This document shows positions 17,838 to 27,400 of a stretch of 64,000 nucleotides of DNA, piece after piece. A model generated the notes under the pieces. That model was not told the origin of the DNA, ran no database searches, and was given only the letters and a program-made list of their open reading frames with translations. The position numbers and the translations under genes were made by a program. The stretch's first letter is position 1. Each line of letters starts with the position of its first letter. This stretch comes from Piscinibacter lacus (GTDB lineage: Bacteria > Pseudomonadota > Gammaproteobacteria > Burkholderiales > Burkholderiaceae_C). The stretch spans positions 1,426,001-1,490,000 of the forward strand of contig NZ_JAERRA010000001.1 in assembly GCF_016735685.1 (NCBI RefSeq). Reading direction: 5' to 3'.

Positions 17838-19508
17838 TCAGGGCCTGCCGCCCTCCACCCGCACCCACTGCCACTCCAGCCAGTTGTCCGGCCGCTGCAC
17901 CACCTGCACCTTGCGGCGCATGGCCCAGACGATGGCCTGGCGGTGCAGGGGCAGGGCATGCACCTGGGCCTGGAACTCGCGCACGGCGGCACGGATGCTG
18001 GCCATCCGCCGGGCCGGGTCGGCCTCCTGCGCGGCGGCGTCGACGTGGCGGTCCAGCTCGGCATTGCGCACGCCGCCGAAGTTCCAGGCCCCCGCGCTGT
18101 CCGCGCCGGGGCTGTGGTACAGCGGGGTCAGGGTGATCTGCGCATCGGTGATGGCCCCGCCCCAGCCCAGCAGGTAGGCGCTGGTGTCGCCGCGCTGCAG
18201 CTTGGGGAAGAAGAGCGTGCGCGGCATGGCGTTGACCTGCACCTTCACCTTCAGCCGCGCCCACATCGAGGCCAGGGCCAGGCAGATCTGCTCGTCGTTG
18301 AGGTAGCGGTTGTTCGGGCAGTCCAGGGTGAAGCCGAAGCCCTCGGCGTAGCCCGCCTCGGCCATCAGGCGCTGCGCGGCGGCCAGGTCGAAGGGCAGAC
18401 GCTGCTCCAGCGTCGCGTCCTGGCCGTGGCCGGCCGGGGCGGGCATCAGCGCCCCGGTCGGCCAGGCCAGGTTTCGCATCAGCTTCGTGCGGATCAGCTC
18501 GATGTCGATGGCCTGGTAGAGCGCCTGGCGCACACGCCGGTCCTGGAAGGGGTTGCGATCCTTCAGGCTGCCATGCAGCAGCTGGCCGCGGGCCTGGTCC
18601 AGGCCGATGAAGAGGATGCGGTTCTCCGGCCCCTCCATCAGCCGGATCGCCGGGTCGCGGCGCAGGCGCTCGGCGTCCTGGGGCGCCAGGTCCAGCAGGA
18701 AGTCGACCTCGCCGGAGGCGAGCGCCGCGGTGCGCGTCGCGTCGTTGGCGATCGGCCGGAAGATCACCTGCTCGACATTGCCTTCGAGCTTGCCCCACCA
18801 GGCCGGGTTGCGGCGGAAGACGGTCTGCGCATCGGCCTCGCGCCGCACCAGCATGTAGGGCCCGGTGCCGTTGGCGTGGCGGGCGGCATGGCCTTCCTCG
18901 CGGGCCTTGAGGTCCAGCGGCCGGGTCGCGCGGTGGGCTTCGGCCCAGCCGCGGCTCATGATCGGCAGCACGCTCAGGTGCTGCAGGAAGACCGGGTTGA
19001 CCCGCGGCAGCTCGAAGGCCACGGTCAGCGGGTCGATCACCTTCACCGTGCCCAGGGCCAGGGCGTAGACGCGCAGGTCCGAGCTGCCCGCCGCCGCACG
19101 CTCGACCGAGAACTTCACGTCCTCGGCGCTGAAGGGCCGACCGTCGTGGAAGCGCACCCCCGGCCGCAGCGTCAGGCGCCAGCGCCGCGGCCCTTCGGCC
19201 GTCCAGGCGGTGGCCAGGGCCGGCACCAGCGCCAGTTGCTTGTCGCGCTGGATCAGGCTTTCATAGACCTGGGCATTGATCTGGTTGGACAGCGACTCGT
19301 TCTGCGCATGCGGGTCCAGGCTCTGCAAGTCGCCCTGGGCGGCCCAGCGCAGTGTCACCCCGCCGGCCGGGGCGGGCGGTGCCGCATGCAGGAGGGGCAG
19401 GGCGGCACCCAGCAGCAGCGCGGCGGCCAGCCGGACCCAGCCTGCGCGCAAGCGCCTGGCCCCAAAAGAAAAACCGCCCCTGGGGGCGGCTGCATCGCGG
19501 CGGTTCAT
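17838..19508 (-). CDS. Periplasmic binding protein of a peptide/nickel-type ABC transporter
   Basis: SBP_bac_5 family protein of up to 556 residues. The family pattern is clear: LRWAAQGDLQSLDPHA near the mature N-terminus, RPGVRFHDGRPFSAEDVKFS, RVRQALYQAIDIELI and a C-terminal lobe with NDEQICLALASMW. No permease or ATPase gene lies next to it, so it is an orphan receptor here. The start is doubtful: the ATG at 19508 would translate through the terminator of the upstream cytochrome gene, while an in-frame TTG at 19451 (residue 20) yields a compact signal peptide (RAGWVRLAAALLLGAALPLL) directly after that hairpin. Confidence 0.85.
   Translation of the reverse strand: MNRRDAAAPRGGFSFGARRLRAGWVRLAAALLLGAALPLLHAAPPAPAGGVTLRWAAQGDLQSLDPHAQNESLSNQINAQVYESLIQRDKQLALVPALATAWTAEGPRRWRLTLRPGVRFHDGRPFSAEDVKFSVERAAAGSSDLRVYALALGTVKVIDPLTVAFELPRVNPVFLQHLSVLPIMSRGWAEAHRATRPLDLKAREEGHAARHANGTGPYMLVRREADAQTVFRRNPAWWGKLEGNVEQVIFRPIANDATRTAALASGEVDFLLDLAPQDAERLRRDPAIRLMEGPENRILFIGLDQARGQLLHGSLKDRNPFQDRRVRQALYQAIDIELIRTKLMRNLAWPTGALMPAPAGHGQDATLEQRLPFDLAAAQRLMAEAGYAEGFGFTLDCPNNRYLNDEQICLALASMWARLKVKVQVNAMPRTLFFPKLQRGDTSAYLLGWGGAITDAQITLTPLYHSPGADSAGAWNFGGVRNAELDRHVDAAAQEADPARRMASIRAAVREFQAQVHALPLHRQAIVWAMRRKVQVVQRPDNWLEWQWVRVEGGRP
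19465..19491 (-). terminator. Intrinsic terminator after the cytochrome c gene
   Basis: On the minus strand a CCGCCC/GGGCGG stem with a 4-nt loop is followed by TTTTTCTTTT. It lies about 40 bp past the cytochrome stop and overlaps the first codons of the binding-protein frame if that gene starts at 19508. Confidence 0.85.
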
Positions 19509-19530
19509 CGCGCGGCGGGGTGCTCGTCGA

Positions 19531-20187
19531 TCAGCGGAAGCGCGATTGCGGCACGGTCTTCAGGTCGCCGGGCAGCGAGGCGATGTACTTGGCCATGGCC
19601 TTCAGCTCGGCATTGCTGAAGTTCTTGGCCGTGGCCGACATGATCGCGTTGTTGCGGCCGACCTGCGGGTTCTTCTCGGTCTTGTAGGCCTTCAGCGCCA
19701 CGTAGAGGAAGTCGGCATGCTGGCCGGCGATCTTGGGGTAGCTGCCGTCGATCGGCTTGTTGAAGTTGGCACCGTGGCAGGCCACGCAGCCGCCCTTGGT
19801 CAGCAGTTCGGCGGTCTTGGCATCGGGCGCGGCCGGCGCTTCGGGCACGGCGGCGGGGGTGCCGGCTTCGCTGGCGTAGTAGGCCGAGAGGTCGGCGATG
19901 TCCTGGTCGCTCAGGGTCTCGGCAATGCCGCGCATCGTCGGATGCTTGCGGTCACCCTTCTTGTAGGCCAGCAGGGCCGCATTCAGGTAGCCCGCGGTCT
20001 GGCCCGCGATCATCGGCACCTTGTGCACTTCGGGGAAGCTCGCCTGGTAGCCATGGATGCTGTGGCAGCCGATGCACATGGCATTCTTGGACTTGCCGGC
20101 GGCGGCATCGCCGACGATGTCGGCCGCGAACACGGACGTGGCGCTCAGGGCAAGCACGGCAAGGGTGGCGGAGACGACAGCTTTCAT
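19531..20187 (-). CDS. Diheme cytochrome c4-type protein
   Basis: 218-residue periplasmic cytochrome with a signal peptide (MKAVVSATLAVLALSATSVFA) and two class I heme-binding motifs, CIGCH near residue 38 and CVACH about 100 residues later, each followed by a Met ligand candidate (PTMRG, AIMSA). The tandem arrangement is that of cytochrome c4, which passes electrons from the bc1 complex to terminal oxidases. A GTG three codons upstream is in frame, but the ATG at 20187 places the signal peptide correctly. It has its own promoter and terminator, so it is monocistronic. Confidence 0.92.
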   Translation of the reverse strand: MKAVVSATLAVLALSATSVFAADIVGDAAAGKSKNAMCIGCHSIHGYQASFPEVHKVPMIAGQTAGYLNAALLAYKKGDRKHPTMRGIAETLSDQDIADLSAYYASEAGTPAAVPEAPAAPDAKTAELLTKGGCVACHGANFNKPIDGSYPKIAGQHADFLYVALKAYKTEKNPQVGRNNAIMSATAKNFSNAELKAMAKYIASLPGDLKTVPQSRFR

Positions 20188-20255
20188 GGTCGGCACGGAC
20201 TCGTTGTTGATGTCACTGGGGGGCGCGTCGCCCAGGGGAACGCGAAGCGGCGCGG

Positions 20256-20285
20256 ATTATAGGGGGGGACCTATACTGATTCCAA
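20256..20285 (-). promoter_or_regulatory. Sigma-70-type promoter of the cytochrome c gene
   Basis: The minus strand has TTGGAA (plus 20280-20285), an 18-bp spacer and a perfect TATAAT (plus 20256-20261), about 70 bp upstream of the ATG. A TATACT at 20272-20277 on the opposite strand could serve the divergent MoxR gene, without a good -35. Confidence 0.65.
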
Positions 20286-20349
20286 TGCGCGACGTGATCC
20301 TGTGCAGCCCCCCTTCGCTCCATCCTTTTGGCGCCCCGCGCCGGACCCG

Positions 20350-21210
<861 letters not shown>

Positions 21211-21230
21211 GCCGCGGCCCGCAGCCCGCC

Positions 21231-22445
21231 GTGCTGATCGACTTCCTCCTGGCCCTGCGTGCCGAGGGCCTGCGCATCGGCCCCGGCGAATGGCTGGCCC
21301 TGCTGGGCTTGCTCGACGCCGGCCTGCTCGATGCCCCCGCCGGCGGGGCCGAAGCCGAGCCGCCCGGCAGCCTGGCCCGGCTGCATGCCCTGGGCCGCCT
21401 GGCCCTGGTCAAGGACGAAACCCTGTTCGACCGCTACGACCGCGCCTTCGGCCGCTTCGTCGACGGCCTGCCGCCGGCCGAGGCCGACGGGCCCAAGGTG
21501 CCCGAGGACTGGCTGATCCAGCGCATGCGCCGCCAGCTCAGCGCAGCCGAGCGGGCCGCCCTGCAGCCGCTCGACCGCGAGGCCCTGCTGCGCGGCCTGG
21601 AAGAACGCCTCGCCACCCAGCGGGGCCGCCATGAGGGCGGCAGCCGCTGGATCGGCACGGGCGGCAGCTCGCCCTATGGCCACGGCGGCAGCAACCCGCG
21701 CGGCCTGCGCCTGGGCGGATCGGGCGCCGAACCGGGCCAGGGCCGGGCGATCAAGGTCTGGCAGGCGCGCGACTTCCGCGCCCACGATGTCGATGCCCCG
21801 CTGCAGGGCCGCGCCCTGCAGCTCGCGCTGCGCCGCCTGCGCCGCTTCGCCCGCGAAGGCGCGGCCGAGGAACTGGACCTGCCCGGCACCATCGCCGCCA
21901 CCGCCGCCAATGCCGGCTGGCTGGACCTGAAGCTGCGGCCCGAGCGCCACAACCATGTCAAGGTGCTGCTGATGATGGATGTGGGCGGCTCGATGGACCC
22001 GCACATCCGCCGCGTCGACGAGCTGTTCCGCGCCGCCCGCAGCGAGTTCAAGCACTTGCAGCGCGTCTACTTCCACAACTGCGTCTACGAAGGCGTCTGG
22101 CGCGACCCGGCCCGGCGCCGGGCCGACCGCCTCGACACCGCCGAGCTGATCCGCGCCACCCCGCGCGACCACCGACTGATCCTGGTCGGGGATGCGACCA
22201 TGAGCCCGTTCGAGATCACCCATCCCGGCGGCAGCGTCGAGCACATGAACCCCGAAACCGGCGCAGCCTGGCTGCAGCGGCTCTTTCAGCACTTCCCGCA
22301 GCATGTCTGGCTGAACCCGGTCGCACCGGCCGAATGGGGCTGGCGGCCGAGCATCGGCCTGATCGAGCGCCTGATGCGGCCGCAGCGCATGTTCTCGCTC
22401 AGCCTTGCCGGCCTCGAAGGCGCGATGGCCAGCCTGTCCCGATGA
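21231..22445 (+). CDS. VWA/CoxE-like protein, partner of MoxR ATPase
   Basis: 404-residue protein of the CoxE/YehP-like VWA group. A helical N-terminal half is followed by a glycine-rich linker (about 140-175) and a von Willebrand A domain with the metal-binding MIDAS motif MMDVGGSMD (Asp-x-Gly-x-Ser), plus Thr and Asp in the later VGDATMSPFE segment. No ATG fits; the GTG at 21231 is 20 bp after the MoxR stop and starts the conserved LIDFLLALR helix. Its stop codon overlaps the tamA start (ATGA), giving translational coupling. Confidence 0.85.
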   Translation: MLIDFLLALRAEGLRIGPGEWLALLGLLDAGLLDAPAGGAEAEPPGSLARLHALGRLALVKDETLFDRYDRAFGRFVDGLPPAEADGPKVPEDWLIQRMRRQLSAAERAALQPLDREALLRGLEERLATQRGRHEGGSRWIGTGGSSPYGHGGSNPRGLRLGGSGAEPGQGRAIKVWQARDFRAHDVDAPLQGRALQLALRRLRRFAREGAAEELDLPGTIAATAANAGWLDLKLRPERHNHVKVLLMMDVGGSMDPHIRRVDELFRAARSEFKHLQRVYFHNCVYEGVWRDPARRRADRLDTAELIRATPRDHRLILVGDATMSPFEITHPGGSVEHMNPETGAAWLQRLFQHFPQHVWLNPVAPAEWGWRPSIGLIERLMRPQRMFSLSLAGLEGAMASLSR

Positions 22446-24463
22446 GGGCTGCGCGCCGCATGCCGCTGCACCTGCTGCTGGCCGCCGGCCTGCTGGGCCT
22501 GGCAATGCAGGCGGGCGCGGCCACGCCGGAGCCGCCGGGCGATGCCACGCCGGCACCGCCGGCCGCCGCCACGCCAGCCCCTGCCGCCGCGCCCAGCCCA
22601 TCCGAGCCCGCCCGCATCGCCGACCCGGCCGTGCTGGAGGCCATCCCCGAGGCCCGCTACCGCCTCGAACTGCATGCCCCGGCCGCGCTGCAAGCCCTGC
22701 TGATCCGCCACCTCGACCTGGCCCGCTTCCAGCATCCCCAGGGCCTGGGCGCCGCCGGCTTCGTCAGCCGCCTGGGCGCGGCCCTGTCCGGGCCGGACGA
22801 AGGCCCGCCGACCGTGGAAGACCGCAGCGGCATCAGCGCCGCCGAGATCGGCCGCCTGCTGGCCGCCGCGCCGGCCCAGGCCGCGGCCCTGCTGGAGACC
22901 GAGGGCTACTTCCAGTCGCGCATCCGCACCGAGCGCGAGGACGATGCTGCCGGCGGCCTGCCCACCCTGCGCCTGCTGGTCGATCCCGGCCCGCAGGCCC
23001 GCATCGAGCGCCTGAGCCTGAGCCTGGAAGGCGCGCTGGCCGAAGCCGGCGAACAGGACGGCCCGGCCGCCGCCCCGGCCCGCTCGCGCTGGCGGCGGCT
23101 GCAAGCGCGCTGGTCGCTGCCGCAGGGGGCCGGCTTCACCCAGGCGGCCTGGGCCGCGGCCAAGGCCGAGCTGCTGAGCAGCCTGCGCGCCAACGGCTAC
23201 CCCAGCGCCCGCATCGCGGCCAGCGAGGCCCGGGTCGAGGCCGAGCGCGGCACCGTCGCGCTGAGCTTCCGCGTCGACAGCGGGCCGGTCTTCCGCATCG
23301 GCCGCATCCGGGTCGAGGGCCTGGTCCACACGCCCGAGGCCGCCGCGCTGAATGTGCGGCCCTTCCCGCTCGGCAGCGTGCATGCCGAGCGCCTGCTGCT
23401 CGACTACCAGGAGGCGCTGCAGCGCGTCGGCCTCTACCAGGGCGTGGCCGTCGAGCTGGACGCCGACCCCGAGCAGGCCGACCCCGCCACCCTGGTGCTG
23501 CGCCTGCGCGAGCAGCCGCTGAAGTCGGCCACGCTGAGCCTGGGCTACAGCAGCAACACCGGCCCGCGCTTCGGCGGCGACTTCATCCACCGCCGGCCCT
23601 TCGGCCAGAACCTGGTCGCCACCACGCGGCTGAAGTTCGGCCTGCTCGAACGCCTGGTCTCGCTGGAGCTGCTCGGCGACCCGCAGCCCAAGAACTACCG
23701 CAACCTGCTCAGCATGCAGGCCGACTACCTGGATGCGGCCGGCGCGATCACCGAATCGCAGCGCCTGCGCGTCGGCCGCAGCCAGGACAGCGACCCGATC
23801 GAGCGGCTCTACTACCTGGAGCTGAACCGCAGCGTGGTTCGCACCGACAGCCAGCGCAGCGATGCCCGCTCGCTCGGCGGCAACTATGTGTGGTCGCGCC
23901 GCGCGGTCAACAACCTGATCTTCCCGACCCGCGGCTGGGCCGTCACGCTGGAGGCCGGCGGCGGCTATGCCGTCGATGCCGACGGCGACCGCGGCCCCTT
24001 CAGCCGCGTCTACGGCCGCGGCCTCTGGTACCAGCCGCTGGCCGAGCGCGGCGGCCACTGGTTCACCCAGTTCCGCGCCGAGGCCGGCCAGGTCATCAAG
24101 CGAGACGGCCTGGCCGTGCCCGATGCCCTGCTGTTCCGGGCCGGCGGCGACGATTCCGTGCGCGGCTACGGCTACCAGACCCTGGGGGTCGACCGCGACG
24201 GCGCCACCGTCGGCGGCCCCCTGATGGCCACCGCCAGCGCCGAGCTGCTGCGCCGCTTGCAGGGCCGCTGGCGCGACTGGTATGCCGCGGCCTTCCTCGA
24301 CGCCGGCAATGCCGGCTCCGGCTGGCGCGACCTGCAGCCGGCCTACGGCTACGGCCTGGGCCTGCGCTGGCGCAGCCCCATCGGCCCGCTGCGCATCGAC
24401 CTGGCCTATGGCGAGGCGACCGGCTCGCTGCGCCTGCATGTCAATGTGGGGGTGCGCTACTGA
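22442..24463 (+). CDS. tamA: Outer-membrane assembly factor TamA (Omp85 family)
   Basis: 673-residue Omp85 protein. It has a signal peptide, an Ala/Pro linker, three POTRA-like domains (about residues 65-330) and a C-terminal 16-strand barrel with the loop motif VRGYGYQTLG and a final aromatic strand ending in Tyr. With TamB it builds the translocation and assembly module that helps insert outer-membrane proteins and move phospholipids. The ATG at 22442 overlaps the VWA stop by 4 bp; the tamB ATG overlaps the tamA stop by one base, so all three genes are coupled. Confidence 0.9.
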   Translation: MRAARRMPLHLLLAAGLLGLAMQAGAATPEPPGDATPAPPAAATPAPAAAPSPSEPARIADPAVLEAIPEARYRLELHAPAALQALLIRHLDLARFQHPQGLGAAGFVSRLGAALSGPDEGPPTVEDRSGISAAEIGRLLAAAPAQAAALLETEGYFQSRIRTEREDDAAGGLPTLRLLVDPGPQARIERLSLSLEGALAEAGEQDGPAAAPARSRWRRLQARWSLPQGAGFTQAAWAAAKAELLSSLRANGYPSARIAASEARVEAERGTVALSFRVDSGPVFRIGRIRVEGLVHTPEAAALNVRPFPLGSVHAERLLLDYQEALQRVGLYQGVAVELDADPEQADPATLVLRLREQPLKSATLSLGYSSNTGPRFGGDFIHRRPFGQNLVATTRLKFGLLERLVSLELLGDPQPKNYRNLLSMQADYLDAAGAITESQRLRVGRSQDSDPIERLYYLELNRSVVRTDSQRSDARSLGGNYVWSRRAVNNLIFPTRGWAVTLEAGGGYAVDADGDRGPFSRVYGRGLWYQPLAERGGHWFTQFRAEAGQVIKRDGLAVPDALLFRAGGDDSVRGYGYQTLGVDRDGATVGGPLMATASAELLRRLQGRWRDWYAAAFLDAGNAGSGWRDLQPAYGYGLGLRWRSPIGPLRIDLAYGEATGSLRLHVNVGVRY

Positions 24464-27400
24464 TGGCCGGCGGCCCGCCCCCCGCGCCGGACGGCTTGCC
24501 GCCGGTCGAAGTGCCGCCGGTCGAAGTGCCGCCGGCGGCTGCCGCGGCATCGACGGCTGCGGCTGCTGCGGCACCGCCGGCCCGCGCGCGGCGCGGCCTC
24601 GGCCCCTGGGGCCTGGGCCTGCCGCTGTTCGCGGCCCTGCTGCTGGCGGCCGGCCTGGCCGCGGCCCTGGGCCTGTGGCGGGCGCTGCACAGCGAGGCCG
24701 GCACCCGGCAGATCCTGGGCTGGGCCCAGGCTGGCCTGCCCGGGCTGGCGATCGAGCAGCCCAGCGGCCCGCTGCTCGGCCCCGGGCCCTTCCGGCTGGC
24801 GCGCTTGCAGCTTGATGCCGGTCGATGGCGCGTGCAGATCGACCGGCTCGAACTCGCCGGCCTGCGCCTGGCCCCCGGCGGGCCGGGGCCGGCCTGGCTG
24901 GCGGTGCAGGCCGAGCATCTGCGGGCCGGCCGCTTCGCCCTGCAGGCCCTGGCCCCGGCCGCGCCGGACGCGCCCAGCCGCCCGCCGCTGCAAAGCCTGG
25001 AACTGCCGATCCGCCTGGCGCTGGCGCGGCTGGAACTGGAGCGCATCGAGCTGCCCGGCCTGTCCGCGCCCCTGGAGGCCCTGCGCCTGGAGGGCCTGAG
25101 GCTGGGGCCCGAGCACCGCATCGAGCACATGCAGGCCCGCTGGCGCGGCTTGCAAGTCGACGGCCACCTGGCGCTGGGCGCCGCCGCGCCCCTGCCGCTG
25201 CGGGCCGAGCTGCGGCTGGCGGCGCAGCCGGTGCAAGCGGCGGCGTCCGTCCCGCAGGATCCCCCGGCCCTGCTGCCCGCCGCCCTGCAAGGCCTGCAGG
25301 CCAGCCTGCAAGTCGACGGCCCGCTGGCCGCGCCGCAGGCCCGGCTGGCGCTGCGCTTGGCCGATCAGACCGTGCAGGCCCAGGCGCGGCTCGCGCCCTT
25401 CGCGGCCCCCCCGCTCGACGGCCTGGACGCCACGCTGGACCGGCTGGACCTGGCGCCGCTGGCCGCCCTGTTCGGCGCGCAGGCGCCGCAGACCGCCCTC
25501 AGCGGCAGCCTGCAAGTCGAGCTGCGCGACCCGGCCGCCCAGCGCGTGCAGCTTGCGCTGCGCAATGCGGCGGCTGATCGCTGGGATCTTGGCCGCCTGC
25601 CGCTGGCGCAGCTCGAGGCCCGCCTGCAAGGCGCCGGCCGGCAATGGACGGTGGAAGCCGCCGAGCTGCGCTTCGCCGGTCGCCCGGCCGAGGCTGCCGC
25701 CCGCGCCCCGGCCGCCGACGCGGGCCGCCTGCGCCTGGCCGGCCGCTTCGCCCTGCCCGAGACCGGCCTGCCCCAGCTCGACCTGCGGCTGACGCTGGAC
25801 GAGCTGCAACTCGCCGCCCTCGACCGCCGCGCCCCGCCGCTGCAACTGGCCGGCCCGCTCAGCGTGCAGCATGCGCTGGACGCGGTGGCCGGCGCTGCCG
25901 GCCTTGCGCCCGCCGCATCCGCTGCCCGCGTCGCCGGCCCGGCCACCCAAGCCGCTCCAGTCGCTCCAGTCGCTCCAGTCGCTCCAGTCGCTCCAGTCGC
26001 TCCAGTCGCTCCAGTCGCTCCAGCCGCCGCCCCCAAGGCCCATGCCGCCCCCGCGGCCCCGCCCGCCTGGGGCCCGATCCTGCTGGACGCCCGGCTGCAG
26101 GGCCGCGTCGTCGGCGCAGGCCGCGAGCGCCTGCCCGCCGCGCTGCGCGAGGCGCCGGTCCGCTTGCAGCTCCGTCTGGGCGCGCGGCCGGGCGAGATCG
26201 CGCTGCACACCCTGCGCGCCGAGGCCGGCGGCAGCCAGCTTCAGGCCGAGGCCGTGCTGCAGGGCGCGCTGGCCGGCGGCGCGGCCGGCCAGGCCTCGCG
26301 CAGCAGCGGCCGGCTGAGCCTGTCGGCCTTCGACCCGCGGCTCTGGCTGCCCGGCCCGCCCGAGGCCGCCTGGCGCCGCGGCCGCCATGCCCTGAACGGC
26401 GCGGCCGACTGGGCGCTGGACGCCGCAGCCGGCGCCGCGCCGGCCGATCCCGCGGCCTGGCGCGGCCGCGTGCAAGCTCGGCTCGATGACAGCCAGCTCG
26501 CCAGCCTGCCCCTGAGCCTGGCCCTGGACCTGAAGGCCCAGCCCCTGGCCGAGCTGGTCGCCCGCCTGGCCCTGGCCGGCAACCATCTGGCGCTGCAAGG
26601 CCGCTGGCCGCTGCCCGGGGCGACCGGCGACCTGGAGGCCACCGGCCTCACGCTTGAGGTGGACGCGCCGGCCCTGGCCGCGTTGGCGCCGCTGGTTCCC
26701 GGTCCGGCCGCCCAGGCTCCGGCCGGCCGGCTCAGCGGCCAGATGCACTTCGACCGCCCGCAGCCCGGCCCCTGGCCCGCGCCCGGCCGCAGCCGCGGCA
26801 GCTTGCAGGCCGAGGGCCTGAAGCTGGCCGGCCTGGGCCTGGCGCAGCTCCAGGCCCGCTGGGATCTGCAGGGCCTGCCCGGTTCGCCCCAGGCCGCGGC
26901 CGAGGCCCGCATCGACAGCCTGCTGACCCTGAGCGGCCTGAGCCTGCCGGCCCTGCGGGTCGACAGCGCCCGGCTGGCGCTGCAGGGCCGGCTGGACGAG
27001 CACCGCGCCCAGCTCTCCGCCCGCCTGCGGCCGGCTGCTGCCTCCCCGGCCGCCACGCCGGCTGCCACCCCGGCCGCCAAGCAAGGCGCCACGCAGGGCG
27101 CCACGCAGGCCGCCACCCCAGTCGCCGCCAGCGCGGCCGCGGCCGCGCCGGTCGGCCCCTTGCAGCTCGATGCCGAGCTTGAAGGCCGCTGGACGGCCAC
27201 CGCCGAGGCCGGGGGCCGCTGGCTGGGCCGGCTCGCCCAGCTCAAGCTCCAACCCCTGGTCGTGCCCGAGGCGCCGCCGCCGCGCATCGCCGGCCCCTGG
27301 CTGGCGGCCGAGGGCTTGCAAATGCAGATCGACCATGGCCCCGGCGGCTGGCAGGCCCGGCTGGCCCCGGGCCTGCTGAGCCTGGCCGGCCAGGCGCTGC

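Noticed and set aside
25954..26025. Possible CRISPR or regulatory repeat
   Set aside because: Units are 9 bp without spacers and in frame within tamB; it is a coding tandem repeat.
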